Positions 28,226 through 38,593 are shown, numbered from the stretch's first letter. The stretch: DNA of 41,805 nt from Burkholderiales bacterium (GCA_031277215.1 JAITMR010000044.1:1-41805), one strand, 5' to 3'. Numbers and translations are program-made. Notes: a model not told the origin generated them from the letters alone.

Positions 28226-31200
28226 ATGGGACAAAGCCTCACTGTCGATGTCGGTGCGCGAACCGTATCCTTTGAAGAAGGGATGTATCGCGCCTCCGAT
28301 GTCGCACGCAGACAAATGGCGGCCATAGGCCGCAGCATCGACGGAGTCAGTGGGCAGCTTTCGTCTATTACAAACAAGTTCGCTGCGTTTAACGGCGCAT
28401 TGATGGGAATTGGCGCAGGAGCTTCGTTTGCCGGGTTAATAAAAAGCTCAATAGATGCCGCTGACAATATTGACAAACTGGCGGAAAAAACAGGAATCGC
28501 ACATGAGGCGTTGGTTGGACTTTCGTTCTCGGCCAAGTCATCAAACACCGATATCGAAGGCGTTGCCGCCTCTGCCGCTCGCCTTTCAAGAAACATGGCT
28601 GCCGCCGCCGCTGGCGGCTCGCAACAAACCGCTGTCTTTGCTGCTATGGGTGTTGAGATCAAAAACACCGACGGCAGTCTGAAGTCCACTGACAAAATCC
28701 TGGAAGAGCTTTCTGACAAGTTCAAAAGCTACTCTGACGGGCCGGAAAAAGCGGCGCTTGCGCAGCAGTTGTTCGGGAAGTCCGGCTTGTCAATGATTCC
28801 GATGCTCAATCAGGGGAGCGCTGCGCTTGCGAAGCAACGTGAGGAAGCGCAGCGGTATAGCGGTATCACAAAAGATGTCGCGCAGCAGGCTTCGGCGTTT
28901 ACCGATGAGCTTACAAAAATCAATCTGATCGCGTCGGGTCTTGGAACCAACATCGCTGCGAATTTGTTGCCGGTGATGAAGGGTGTTTCCGATGGTTTCG
29001 TTTGGTTACGTGACCACTCAAAAGAGGTTAACGCATCTCTTGTGGGCGTTGGGGTCATGGCACTTTCTGCGGCGCTTTCATCAAGCAAGTTTGCTGGCGC
29101 ACTCGTTACCTTGACTACAAATGTCAAAGCGTTGACGGCGTCGATGCTGGCAAACCCTTTCGGTTTGGCTGCTGTAGCCATAGGGACTGCTGCGGCATCA
29201 CTGTACTACTTCAGTGACGCTCAAATCACAGTCGGAAAAACATCGGCGACAGTCGGGGACGTGATTTCCGGCGTGTGGATAAAAACAAAAGAAACGTTTA
29301 GCAACGCATGGGTTTGGATTGTTAACGCCGTTAAGAGCGGTGAGGGTGTTTTTGGTGCGTTTGCCCAAGTCGTCGTTGATGCACTTGATTTTATCTGGAG
29401 AGGCATCAAGGGATGGGTGAACTTTGTTATCTCAATTTTTGTTGGTGTGGGGCGAACGCTTGGGGCTGTTGCGGCTAACTTTGTCGAGAGTTTCACGAGC
29501 GCATTTTCAAGAACAAAAGACCTTGCTGTTTCATTGTGGGACGGTATCAAGAAAGTTTTTAACGGGGATTTTTCTTTTTCATCTTTCTCGGAGACGTTTA
29601 AGAAGGATTCTGCGACGGTGTTTGACGCTGCGGCGCGTGGACGTGAGGCGTTCATTGAAGCGTTTGAAACCGATTACGTCGGTGAATTCGGAAAAGCGGT
29701 TGTTGGTGTTGCCGAAAGTTTTGCCATTGCCGGGCAGGAAGCGCGGAAGTTGAAAGCCGAAATCGCCGGAGACGGTGGTGGTGGCGGTAAAAATGGCGCA
29801 CCTATTGTTGGTGGCGCAGGCGGTGCTGGCGGCGCTGGTTTTGCCGAGCTTATCAGGGGGATCGATGGGCAGCTTGCCTACATACAGGCAGGTTACGACG
29901 CGATCTACAAGACCGTCAAGGCGAATGCTGAGCGTGAAATCGATATCCTCACACACACACGTGAAATGGGATTGATCACTGAGAGCGAATTTTTGCAAAA
30001 ACGCGGCGCGTTGCAGCAAGATTCGGCGGAAGCCAACGTCAGACGCTTGCAGGACACCTACGCTGCGCTTTCTGCGGCGCTCGATCAGGTGCTTGCCGCG
30101 CCTGTCACGTCGCAAGAAGAAGCCAACAAGCGTATCGAAAAAGCGACTGAGTTGCAGGCCAAAATGGTCAAGGTGACGAACGACCTTAAAGAGGCGCAAG
30201 CGGCTGTTGGCGACACTGTACGAAAAACAGGGCAGGAAGAGGAAAAGTATTACAAAGCCATCGCAGAACAAATGCTGAGGATCAATCGCGCGAGCGATGA
30301 TTACTTGTCAAGTCTGAAAAAGCGCGTCGACGATTTACAGTTTGAAACGTCATTGATAGGGAAGAGCGCTGTTGCGCAGGCGAAGCTACGTGCAGAGCGC
30401 GATCTTCGTCTTGAAGTTGACAGGAAAATTCTTGAAATAAACCGCGAGATTGCCGACCTTGAAGCAAACGGCGGCGATCCTGCGATCATCGCTCGGCGGC
30501 GACAAGAAATTGACGAAATCAAGCGCGGCGCAAGCGAAGCCATTGAGGCGATCCGCAACAGCCTCGATGTCCAGGACTGGACGAAAACCTTTGATCAAAT
30601 TTACCAGTCTCTCTCTGACGCGATCATGCGAGGCTTTGAAGAAGGGAAGTCGATTGCTGAAAACTTCCGCGATTCGTTGAAGAACATGTTCAAAACTTTG
30701 GTTCTTCGACCGGTTGTCCAGTATGTCGTTCAGGGAGGCATGGGGGCGCTGGGCGGTTTAATATCCGTTGGCGCGAACGCGGCGGGAATGGACACGGGAG
30801 GGAATTCTCCGCTCGGCGGTTTTCTTGGTTTCCTTGGTCAGGGAAGCGGCACAGGCGGCATCAACGCTGGTGGTGTCCTTTCAAATGTCGGGACGCTTTT
30901 CGGAGGAGGAGGCGCGATGCTCGCCGGAGGTCTTGCATCACTGACCGGCGCATTGGGAATGGGTGGGTTGAGCACGGGGCTGGGACTTGCGGCGACCGGC
31001 GCTGGTGCGATGGGCGGTGGGATGATCGGCGCTTTTTCGTCGGCGGGATCAATGCTCTTCGGCGGTGGCGCGTCGGCGGCTGCCGCAATTGGCGGCACAA
31101 GCGCAGGGATAGGCGCGGCTGTCGGATCAATCATGGCGTGTGTCCCTTATCTCGCGGCAATTGCTGCAATTGTGATGGTGTTGGTCAAGATTTTTGGAAA

Positions 31201-32926
31201 AAAAGGAGGCCCTAAGTCTGGCGGGTTTGCGGTCACGGAAAACCTGCTCGATGAGGATATTGGACGATACTACACGCCTAACAATGCCGACGAAGAGGCC
31301 AAAGAAACGGTCAACATGATCGGCCAATCATGGCGCAGTCTCGCAGGGTCTTTTGGTTTGGATGGGAAAGGCATCGGTTTTGGCTTTGGTTTTGACAGCG
31401 ATCCGAAGGGCACGGCGGGCAACCGGACAACAGGCGGAGTCTACGTTAACGGAGAGGCGGTTTACTGGAATCAAGAGGATTGGGGGCGCGATAACGACAA
31501 GTTCCAAGAGGGTGTTGCGCTTGAAATTCAGCGGATGATGCTTGCCGCAGCGCGGTCGGTGTCCGATGGCGATATCAGAGCTGTCCTCGGAGATTTTGAT
31601 ATCGCTGAGGCCGCGAAGGAAGAAATCGAGCAGGCATTTTCCGACGCGACGTATTGGCGTTTCAACGTCGAGCCGATGCGTGCTGCGCTCTCAAGCACGT
31701 TTGGCGAAATCTTCTCGGCGCCGGATATCATTGATCTGCAATACGCTGGCGAATCGCTTGAGCAAACGATGTCGCGCTTGACCAACGTTTTTTCCGGCAC
31801 CAACATGGCGGCACGACTTGTAGGGCAAAGCATCGACGCGCTGTTTGCAGAGGGTTTCTCAGGCACAGAAGACCGCGAATCGATGGCGGCGCGTTTCGGT
31901 AGCGCGGACGCTATGAACAGTGCGCTGGCTTATTACACGCAGAACTTCCGGGCAGAAGACTCGGCGCAGTGGGCGATGGAAGATTCCAGCAATGCTTTGC
32001 GCTCCATCTTTGAAAACATCGGCGCCGCTGTGCCTCGTACACGCGCCGAGTTCGACGCGCTGGTGCAAGGGCTTGACTTGACCAGTTCGGCAGCGCAAGA
32101 GACGTTCATGCGACTGATGAATGCAGCGCCTGCGTTCAACGGGCTGATGGGTGCGCTTGAGGATATGTCCAGAGGGATGGACAACACCATCGCGGGCATG
32201 AGGCGGTCTATCGAGATGGGCGGACTCACGCAGCAAGAAACATACAACTATCTTAAACGCGAAGGTGACGAAGCGTTCGCTGCGTTGCAGGGGGCTACCA
32301 GCATTGATGATATTAATAAGTATTTCGAGCAGTCCGTTGCTGCGATGAGCCAATCGTTCGGGATGATGAGCGACGAAGAAAAACGTGCAAGTAGATCCTC
32401 TTTCCTGCGGCAGCTCGATGAATTGGAAACTGTGAAAAACGAGCGCATCGAGGCGGCGAGGGATTTGATCACCGGGCCAGCAGACGCTATCGAATCCGCA
32501 GGCAAGGCGGTTGCGCAGGCGTTGGCGAACGTCGCCGAACAGCTTGGTGTGAGCATCGACATCGAGCCGTTTTTCGCTGTTTCAGCGGCAGCGGAAACGG
32601 TGACGGCTGCGCTTGAAACCGCTGGAGTTGCTTTGACTAAGCCGCTGGTGATGGACGCTACCGATCTTGACCTTGCAGCGGCAGATGCGATGGCGAGCGT
32701 CAATGTCATGTTGCGAGAAACTGTTCCCGCGCTTGATGATGCGAATAAAAGGGGTATCGCTGCGCAGGAAAAGGTTGGCGAAGCGCTGACGGGCGGCGCA
32801 AGAGACGTCAAAGAAGCATTCGGAAGTGCGCAACAAATGATTTCGTCGCTTGGCGCTGCGTTATCGAACATCCGGATTCATGTTGAAACCAGCAACAGGG
32901 AGGCGCAGGTGGGTTATGCGTACTGA
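28226..32926 (+). CDS. Tape measure protein
   Basis: The 1566-residue protein sets tail length. N-terminal 250 residues are helical (VASAARLSRNMAAA, GPEKAALAQQLFGKSGLSM with the TMP-family LFG), then a hydrophobic stretch, a coiled-coil region at about 590-830, a Gly/Ala-rich region with membrane-like segments at about 830-990 (VPYLAAIAAIVMVLVKIFG) and a globular C-terminus with extended helices. By the rule of about 1.5 angstrom per residue the tail would be near 235 nm. It ends overlapping the next gene. Confidence 0.95.
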   Translation: MGQSLTVDVGARTVSFEEGMYRASDVARRQMAAIGRSIDGVSGQLSSITNKFAAFNGALMGIGAGASFAGLIKSSIDAADNIDKLAEKTGIAHEALVGLSFSAKSSNTDIEGVAASAARLSRNMAAAAAGGSQQTAVFAAMGVEIKNTDGSLKSTDKILEELSDKFKSYSDGPEKAALAQQLFGKSGLSMIPMLNQGSAALAKQREEAQRYSGITKDVAQQASAFTDELTKINLIASGLGTNIAANLLPVMKGVSDGFVWLRDHSKEVNASLVGVGVMALSAALSSSKFAGALVTLTTNVKALTASMLANPFGLAAVAIGTAAASLYYFSDAQITVGKTSATVGDVISGVWIKTKETFSNAWVWIVNAVKSGEGVFGAFAQVVVDALDFIWRGIKGWVNFVISIFVGVGRTLGAVAANFVESFTSAFSRTKDLAVSLWDGIKKVFNGDFSFSSFSETFKKDSATVFDAAARGREAFIEAFETDYVGEFGKAVVGVAESFAIAGQEARKLKAEIAGDGGGGGKNGAPIVGGAGGAGGAGFAELIRGIDGQLAYIQAGYDAIYKTVKANAEREIDILTHTREMGLITESEFLQKRGALQQDSAEANVRRLQDTYAALSAALDQVLAAPVTSQEEANKRIEKATELQAKMVKVTNDLKEAQAAVGDTVRKTGQEEEKYYKAIAEQMLRINRASDDYLSSLKKRVDDLQFETSLIGKSAVAQAKLRAERDLRLEVDRKILEINREIADLEANGGDPAIIARRRQEIDEIKRGASEAIEAIRNSLDVQDWTKTFDQIYQSLSDAIMRGFEEGKSIAENFRDSLKNMFKTLVLRPVVQYVVQGGMGALGGLISVGANAAGMDTGGNSPLGGFLGFLGQGSGTGGINAGGVLSNVGTLFGGGGAMLAGGLASLTGALGMGGLSTGLGLAATGAGAMGGGMIGAFSSAGSMLFGGGASAAAAIGGTSAGIGAAVGSIMACVPYLAAIAAIVMVLVKIFGKKGGPKSGGFAVTENLLDEDIGRYYTPNNADEEAKETVNMIGQSWRSLAGSFGLDGKGIGFGFGFDSDPKGTAGNRTTGGVYVNGEAVYWNQEDWGRDNDKFQEGVALEIQRMMLAAARSVSDGDIRAVLGDFDIAEAAKEEIEQAFSDATYWRFNVEPMRAALSSTFGEIFSAPDIIDLQYAGESLEQTMSRLTNVFSGTNMAARLVGQSIDALFAEGFSGTEDRESMAARFGSADAMNSALAYYTQNFRAEDSAQWAMEDSSNALRSIFENIGAAVPRTRAEFDALVQGLDLTSSAAQETFMRLMNAAPAFNGLMGALEDMSRGMDNTIAGMRRSIEMGGLTQQETYNYLKREGDEAFAALQGATSIDDINKYFEQSVAAMSQSFGMMSDEEKRASRSSFLRQLDELETVKNERIEAARDLITGPADAIESAGKAVAQALANVAEQLGVSIDIEPFFAVSAAAETVTAALETAGVALTKPLVMDATDLDLAAADAMASVNVMLRETVPALDDANKRGIAAQEKVGEALTGGARDVKEAFGSAQQMISSLGAALSNIRIHVETSNREAQVGYAY

Positions 32927-33431
32927 CATCGCGCCTCCGATAGCCGCTGCTGTTGAGAAGCCTCACACTGCGCCGGGCTATTTGTTGCAGATCGATTTCC
33001 CTGTGCCGTTGCGCTGCTCGACGCGCGGCAATGTGATGTACGGCGGACATGTGTGGGTGGCAATGTCGGTCAAGATCGAGGGCATCACGTTCAATGTCGC
33101 CGGTGCGCAGAAAGGGGCGCTGACGTTTTTCGACGCGGATTCGGCGATTGCGGGTCTGCTGCAAAATCACGGGATCGCCGACCGAAAGGTCACGATTCAT
33201 TATTTCGATGCCGACGCGATAGATCATCCTGTGTGTGTTTTCACAGGGACTGGCAACAAGGTTTCCGGTAGTAAGGGGAATATTGTTGTTGCGTTCGCAA
33301 ACATGACGGGGCGCACGTCGATGTTGCCGCGCCGCTTCATCGCGCCGGAGTTCGGATTCAATCATATCGTGCCCGATGGCGCTATCGACAAGATCGGCAC
33401 GACGACACACATATGGCAGGTGCGCCGATGA
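32916..33431 (+). CDS. Minor tail protein (DUF2163-like)
   Basis: The start at 32916 overlaps the tape measure end by 11 nt and follows AGGTGGG; it gives 171 residues. HTAPGYLLQIDFPVPLRCSTRG and IADRKVTIHYFDADAI resemble the minor tail proteins following the tape measure in HK97-like phages, part of the distal tail or hub. The stop overlaps the next ATG. Confidence 0.7.
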   Translation: MRTDIAPPIAAAVEKPHTAPGYLLQIDFPVPLRCSTRGNVMYGGHVWVAMSVKIEGITFNVAGAQKGALTFFDADSAIAGLLQNHGIADRKVTIHYFDADAIDHPVCVFTGTGNKVSGSKGNIVVAFANMTGRTSMLPRRFIAPEFGFNHIVPDGAIDKIGTTTHIWQVRR

Positions 33432-33772
33432 ATCAATATCCTGGCTTCAAGCAGTTGTTCGGCAGCAAGGCTGATAGCGCCGACGGCGTGATCATCGACA
33501 GAGCTGCCGACGGCTCGCTGCGTTCGCGCTCGACGTGGGACAAGAGGCGCAGGGTGTTTGCATTTCGCCACGCGATGACGCAAGCGCAATACGACGGTCT
33601 TCTTGATTTTTACGATGCGCATCGCGGCACCGATGCCGAGTTCGATTTTGTGTGGGCGGCAGACAAGCGAACCTATCGTTGCATTTTTACTGCGCCTCCC
33701 AAGGAAGAGGTCATCGAGAAATCTGGTGATAGTTTGGTGTTTTTCGTGAGCGTCGCTTTGTCTGAGGTGTGA
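33428..33772 (+). CDS. Minor tail protein, 114 residues
   Basis: MNQYPGFKQLFGSKADSADGV and FRHAMTQAQYDGLLDFYDAHRG are typical of small distal tail proteins placed between DUF2163-like and J-like genes. ATGA overlap with the upstream gene. The single-strand-rich C-terminus (VFFVSVALSEV) fits a tail hub barrel. Confidence 0.65.
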   Translation: MNQYPGFKQLFGSKADSADGVIIDRAADGSLRSRSTWDKRRRVFAFRHAMTQAQYDGLLDFYDAHRGTDAEFDFVWAADKRTYRCIFTAPPKEEVIEKSGDSLVFFVSVALSEV

Positions 33773-33773
33773 T

Positions 33774-36356
33774 GTGTCACGCGACTTTCTGATTCCGACC
33801 TATACTTTTCCGTCGCCGCCTCAGAACAGTTCGGCGGATCGCGGCACGCTTGATTCTGTGCGGCAGCGCGATTTGCAGATCATGTGTTGCGGTGATGGCG
33901 AGTCGATACCTATTCTGCTCGGCGGGCCGCGCCGCCTCGGTGTCAAGGTGGCGGCGCGGTGCTACATTGGCAGTGATATTGTGCTACTTGGTGTTGTTTG
34001 CGAGGGGCCGATCAGCGCGATCCGCAGCGTCAAGTTTGGTGACGACGATCCGCCTGCGGGAACGAAGCTCAACGTTTATCTCGGTCACGCCGACCAGCCG
34101 GTTGACACGATGTTGCGCGATGCGTTTGCGGCGCAGAAGCCGTCGGTGGTTTATAAAGACACGCTGCCAAATGTCGCTTATATCGTTTTGCGAACCAACG
34201 TCAGCGGGTGGACATCGTTTCCGAATATCACAGTTGAAGCGGACGGACTACTGATCTATAACGAACACGACACGGGTCAGCTTCCGAATGATCCGGCGAC
34301 GTGGAAATTCAGTCGCAATCCGTCGCGCATTCTTGCTCACATTTTCCGATATTACACGCCGCATTCCGTTGACAGCGATCATCTGTTGATCGCCGCGAAC
34401 GCCAATGATGAGTTGGTGAACGGCATTGAGCCGCGACGCACGATGTCGCTTGCGCTCGACAGGCCGCAAGAAGTGGTGCGCTGGATCGATGTTATCAGAA
34501 GCTACGCCGCTTGCTGGTGTGCGCCGCAAGGAGGGGAGGTGTGTCTTGTGCCGGACAGACCGTCACCTAGCGTGTACGAATTCACCGACGAGCATGGAAA
34601 AGCGAACATCGCAGATAAGAGTTTCAATTGGTATCTGACTTCTGCTGACGATTTGTCAACGGTCGTGCAGGTCAACGTGACCGACGTGACGAAAAATCCT
34701 CCGACAACGCTCTATCCGCGTGCGGTGTCGCCGGGCGTGCTCAACGGGACGCTGGAGCGGCGCGAGACGGTTTTGAGCATGGAGGGGGTCACGTCCTACT
34801 CGCAGGGTTATCGTGAGGCGGTTGAGCAATTGAACCACTCGCTGCTTGAGATGTTCTCGGCGACATGGGAAGCGTTCGACGTGGCGATCAAATTGCGCGT
34901 CGGCAACGTGATTACATTGTCTGTTGACGGCATTTGCCACAAGATGTTGATGCGTATCAACGCACTCGTTAGCAAGTCCGCTGGGCGTTACACGATCAGC
35001 GCGAAGAAGTACGATCCCGCTTGCTACAGTGACGCCATCGCACAAGCGCCGTCGGGCATTGATCCGCTGCTGCCAGACCCATCGAACCCGCCTGCGCCGA
35101 CCGGATTGGTGTTGGAAGAAGAGCTTTTCGCACTTCAGGATAAAACGCTGAAGTCGCGCATTCGTGTAACTTGGCAACCAGTTGAGGATTTACCCTATAG
35201 GAAATCGTATTACGTCGAGGTTTGGTCTGGGTCGAAGCTGATGTGGAGCGCCGATACCGAACTTGCGACCTACGCGACGCCGGTGGTCGAAGAGGGTGTG
35301 CATTACATCGTGCGCGTGGCGACGCGTACCAGCGTTTACGCGAGCGAATATATTTCTGGCGACATCGTGGCGCTTGGCAAAGAGATGCCGCCGCCGGATG
35401 TAGAGCGGCTGACGATTCAACAGGTGGCGAACTGGGTGCTTTTTTCGTGGCCGCGGGTGGTGGATGTCGACGCGATCAAGCGCTATCAGATCAGGCGCTG
35501 GCCTGCTGCGGGCGCATGGGAAACGGGCATCACAATCGACGAACCTGACATGCTTGCGTATCGCAGCAATTCTGAGCCTTTGGGGACGTGGTATTACGGC
35601 ATCGTTGCCATCGATCAGGGCGAGCGGACATCGAAAAATCCGACAGTTGTCCAGTTTCGTGTTGCGCCGGATAACGCCGCTTATTTTGTCGATGAAAATC
35701 AGTTTGCGTTTGCGAATTTAGAGTCGATGCTCGTTTGGGAAACGCGCGATGGCGTTACGCATTACTCGACAAGCCACGGTGACAAATGGGGCGACCTGTT
35801 TCCGTTGGCGATGGAACATTACCCGCTGCCGATAGACGCCTATCACAGCGGCGGTGAATCGTCGCTGGCGACAGAATGGTGGGATGTGGGCGTCGTTGTT
35901 GATGGGCAGTTTACCGTGCTGGCTGCGCTGGATAACGATGATGGTGTCGCGCATGTGTGGCTGGAAACGTCAACGGACATGGTGTCCATCGACGTGCACG
36001 ACGGCGGATCGGCGCGAACACGCGCTCGCTTTTGTCGAGCGAGGTTCACGACAGACGGCGCGATGACTGTTCACGGTTTGCCGAAGGTGGTCATCACGGC
36101 GACGCCGAACGTGGAATCGTTTTTTGGTATGTCGAGCGCAACAGCGCCGACCATCGTAACGCTCGAAGGACATTATTTCGCTCTCAAGGATTGCATCGTG
36201 AATCCGCAGGGCGAGGCTGCGCTGCTCGGAATCGCAGCCAATTTTCAATTGTCGGAAACAGCGCACAACACATTCGAGGTTCGCGTTTTCAACAGCGCGA
36301 CAAATCAGCAAGTAGCGGTGCCGTTTACCGGAACATTCAACGGGATTTCATTCTGA
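33774..36356 (+). CDS. Tail tip / host specificity protein J-like
   Basis: The 860-residue protein starts from a GTG one base after the upstream stop. The N-terminal third (IMCCGDGESIPILLGGPRRLGVKVAARCY, EGPISAIRSVKF) resembles the tail hub part of lambda gpJ, followed by a domain with RTMSLALDRPQEVVRWIDVIRSYAACW and by fibronectin type III-like repeats (about 440-640; PPAPTGLVLEEELF, PPPDVERLTIQQ). The C-terminus is beta-rich and may contact the host. It would bind the cell surface or carry fibres. Confidence 0.85.
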   Translation: MSRDFLIPTYTFPSPPQNSSADRGTLDSVRQRDLQIMCCGDGESIPILLGGPRRLGVKVAARCYIGSDIVLLGVVCEGPISAIRSVKFGDDDPPAGTKLNVYLGHADQPVDTMLRDAFAAQKPSVVYKDTLPNVAYIVLRTNVSGWTSFPNITVEADGLLIYNEHDTGQLPNDPATWKFSRNPSRILAHIFRYYTPHSVDSDHLLIAANANDELVNGIEPRRTMSLALDRPQEVVRWIDVIRSYAACWCAPQGGEVCLVPDRPSPSVYEFTDEHGKANIADKSFNWYLTSADDLSTVVQVNVTDVTKNPPTTLYPRAVSPGVLNGTLERRETVLSMEGVTSYSQGYREAVEQLNHSLLEMFSATWEAFDVAIKLRVGNVITLSVDGICHKMLMRINALVSKSAGRYTISAKKYDPACYSDAIAQAPSGIDPLLPDPSNPPAPTGLVLEEELFALQDKTLKSRIRVTWQPVEDLPYRKSYYVEVWSGSKLMWSADTELATYATPVVEEGVHYIVRVATRTSVYASEYISGDIVALGKEMPPPDVERLTIQQVANWVLFSWPRVVDVDAIKRYQIRRWPAAGAWETGITIDEPDMLAYRSNSEPLGTWYYGIVAIDQGERTSKNPTVVQFRVAPDNAAYFVDENQFAFANLESMLVWETRDGVTHYSTSHGDKWGDLFPLAMEHYPLPIDAYHSGGESSLATEWWDVGVVVDGQFTVLAALDNDDGVAHVWLETSTDMVSIDVHDGGSARTRARFCRARFTTDGAMTVHGLPKVVITATPNVESFFGMSSATAPTIVTLEGHYFALKDCIVNPQGEAALLGIAANFQLSETAHNTFEVRVFNSATNQQVAVPFTGTFNGISF

Positions 36357-36364
36357 GGGAAAAC

Positions 36365-36748
36365 ATGGCCTACACACCTTTTACGCCGGATGGCATGACG
36401 CCTCAGTCAGCCGGACAAGAAGTGCCTGTCATTGCACAGGCAAACGACAACGCGCTAGTTGATGATCTGGCGCTGTTTGACGCGCTCGGCTGGACGCACA
36501 GCGAAGAGCTTGACGCGCAAGAGCGCGTCATTAAAGAATTCGCGCAGCGCGGGAACCGCATCACGCGCTGCGATCTGACCTACGTTATAGATGGGCCGTC
36601 TTCCGGAGAGGTCGAGACGGAAACTTATTACGAAAGTGGCGATGGCGGCGCGACCTGGAGTCTCAGAGCCGACCCGCAAGCGCCGAATGCGACGCGAACC
36701 TATCAATATGATTCCGCCGGTAACTGGATTGGCGAGACTTGGAGCTAG
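36365..36748 (+). CDS. Tail-associated protein, 127 residues
   Basis: Start ATG follows GAGGGAAAAC. The sequence (TPFTPDGMTPQSAGQEVPVIAQANDNALVDDLALFDALG and a C-terminal TRTYQYDSAGNWIGETWS) has a repeat-like YDSAGN motif as in RHS/YD proteins but only once. Likely a fibre or tip accessory protein; unrecognised otherwise. Confidence 0.55.
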   Translation: MAYTPFTPDGMTPQSAGQEVPVIAQANDNALVDDLALFDALGWTHSEELDAQERVIKEFAQRGNRITRCDLTYVIDGPSSGEVETETYYESGDGGATWSLRADPQAPNATRTYQYDSAGNWIGETWS

Positions 36749-36750
36749 AA

Positions 36751-37587
36751 ATGAGAGGACAATTACGATCACTGTGTAACCGGACGCGCGATCTGTACGT
36801 TAATAGACTCACGTCGCAACGAGCCGCGAGGCTTGATAGCGTCGATGCGTTAGTCAGCAGCAGGTTATCGCTCACAGACGCGCAAACAGCGTTTGCGGCG
36901 CAAACAACGCTTGTACAAACGCGAGCGATGCCTCAAAAAATAATTGTACTTGAGACGCCGGGAACAGGAAATTTCATAGTGCCGCCCGGTGTGTACATGA
37001 TCTGCATCTCCATGTGCGCTGCAGGTGGTGGTGCTATATACGCAAATGGTGGGACATCAAACAGAATAGTAAGCACAGGGGGAAGCGGCGCAAGCATTGT
37101 TGATGTTGATGTGCCCGTGACGCCGGGACAGGTGATGCCGTACACGGTCGGCACTGGAGGGAGCAGCACAGTAATCACAGCAGCGCAAAACGGATATACA
37201 GAAGCAGCAGGCGGGGGCAGCACAGAATTTGCTGGACTAACATGCCTCGGCGGAAACGGCGGGCGCGTTTACTGGAATCAAGGCACTTATCCTACAGGTT
37301 ATGCAGTGGGTGGCGGCATTTTTAGAATTACAGCGGGAGACATCTCCAACAGCTCGGTTTTAGGACAATCAAATCCAGTGGTTATTAGCAATAACAATAG
37401 TATTGTTCCTGGGGCTGGTGGGAGTGTTGGCACATCAAATACACAGCAAGTACCCATCACTCCACTATTTCTTTATGGGCGAGCCGGGGCGGGTGGTTTT
37501 GTCACGTTTGGATCAAACAACACAGTCTACGCGATGGATCATGGTCGCAACGGCGTGATCGTTTTGAAAATGGAAGCTGCATCATGA
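36751..37587 (+). CDS. Glycine-rich tail fibre protein
   Basis: The 278-residue protein has a basic helical N-terminus (about 1-60, attachment) and a C-terminal region dominated by Gly and Ser runs (AAGGGAIYANGGTSN, GTGGSSTVITAAQNGYTEAAGGGSTEF, AGAGGFVTFGSNN), as in the polyglycine-sandwich receptor-binding domains of phage tail adhesins. Codon use and base composition are more AT-rich than in the neighbours, suggesting separate acquisition. ATG follows GGAGCTAGAA. It likely determines host range. Confidence 0.7.
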   Translation: MRGQLRSLCNRTRDLYVNRLTSQRAARLDSVDALVSSRLSLTDAQTAFAAQTTLVQTRAMPQKIIVLETPGTGNFIVPPGVYMICISMCAAGGGAIYANGGTSNRIVSTGGSGASIVDVDVPVTPGQVMPYTVGTGGSSTVITAAQNGYTEAAGGGSTEFAGLTCLGGNGGRVYWNQGTYPTGYAVGGGIFRITAGDISNSSVLGQSNPVVISNNNSIVPGAGGSVGTSNTQQVPITPLFLYGRAGAGGFVTFGSNNTVYAMDHGRNGVIVLKMEAAS

Positions 37588-38123
37588 GCGCCCGCTATCA
37601 ACTCTTGGCGCAAGGAGGCGTGTTTGATCACAACACGGGCAAAACAATACAGCGTGGCGATCCCGGCTGGAATGCGTATCAGGCGTGGTTGTCAAATGGC
37701 AACATCCCGCTGCCACCCATTGACACTGTTCCGACGCTTGATGAAGCGAAGGAAAACATCAAGCAAGCCATCAACGATCACGCAGCAGGCTTGCGAAATA
37801 AAGCGCACGCAGGGACATCGCCGTGGGAAGCTGCGTCGTGGGGATTCAAGTTCCCAGAGGCTGTAAAAATCATGGGCTACGGCCCGTCAACAACGCTTGC
37901 AAATATCAAAGCGGCGAACCCGCGCATCTGTGAAGAGGCGGAAATTCGCGGCATTGACCCGCGTGTTCTCGCCTCAAAAATTGAGCAAAAGGCCAATGAG
38001 TTTTGGTCGATGGAGGCGAAGATCGCCGGAATCGTCGGAAAACATTGTGACGCAGTAGACAAGCTGAGCGATGTGCGCGACGTGCTCTTTTACGATTGGC
38101 GCAATGGGTGGCCGGAGGCGTGA
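37584..38123 (+). CDS. Putative tail fibre assembly or associated protein
   Basis: The 179-residue protein begins RYQLLAQGGVFDHNTGKTIQRGDPGWNAYQAWLSNGN, a form seen in tail fibre assembly/DUF4376-type proteins that follow fibre genes, and has a helical second half (NPRICEEAEIRGIDPRVLASKIEQKANEFWSMEAKIAG). Start and stop both overlap neighbours by 4 and 1 nt. Assignment is from form and position only. Confidence 0.5.
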   Translation: MSARYQLLAQGGVFDHNTGKTIQRGDPGWNAYQAWLSNGNIPLPPIDTVPTLDEAKENIKQAINDHAAGLRNKAHAGTSPWEAASWGFKFPEAVKIMGYGPSTTLANIKAANPRICEEAEIRGIDPRVLASKIEQKANEFWSMEAKIAGIVGKHCDAVDKLSDVRDVLFYDWRNGWPEA

Positions 38124-38590
38124 TGCTGGAGAAGCAAAAACAAGAAGCAACAAGCATCAAAGCGTTGCTTTTCAAAAACATGAAAGAGGGAAAAGAGATA
38201 GAACCCTCTGAAACAGGCGCTTTGCTTTTTGGAATCATCGAGATTGTGTTGCAAATGGTTTATGAGCAAGACGATCTTAAAACTGTAGTGAGAGATATCG
38301 GCAGAGATTTTCAGCAGCAGTTAAAAGAATCGCACGACGACTTGATGGAGCATATCGATAAAGAGCGCGAGAATTGGATTAGCCCCGGCGCTCAAAAGGT
38401 CATCAACATTTTACTGTCTGCGATTTCGTGCGCTGCTCTTGCCATAGGGACATTTATGTGGTCGCGCTCTGAAACATCCGTTTCCGTCAATTCGGAACAG
38501 GATCGGGAGATTTCGGTTTTGAAGACGGTAAACGACAATTTGGAGCGCAGGGTTTATGTGTTGGAAGGTGAACAAAAGAGGACGAAATAA
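38123..38590 (+). CDS. Coiled-coil membrane protein before the holin
   Basis: The 155-residue protein has a helical N-terminus, a coiled-coil region (about 60-95, DIGRDFQQQLKESHDDLMEHIDKERE), one membrane helix (about 102-122, INILLSAISCAALAIGTFMW) and a second coiled coil (EISVLKTVNDNLERRVYVLEGEQ). This layout resembles holin-associated proteins such as XhlA-like forms, though no family match is certain. ATG overlaps the upstream stop. Confidence 0.55.
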   Translation: MLEKQKQEATSIKALLFKNMKEGKEIEPSETGALLFGIIEIVLQMVYEQDDLKTVVRDIGRDFQQQLKESHDDLMEHIDKERENWISPGAQKVINILLSAISCAALAIGTFMWSRSETSVSVNSEQDREISVLKTVNDNLERRVYVLEGEQKRTK

Positions 38591-38593
38591 ATT

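Noticed and set aside
31127-32871. Several minus-strand frames within the tape measure gene
   Set aside because: They lie antisense to a continuous conserved protein and show no start signals.
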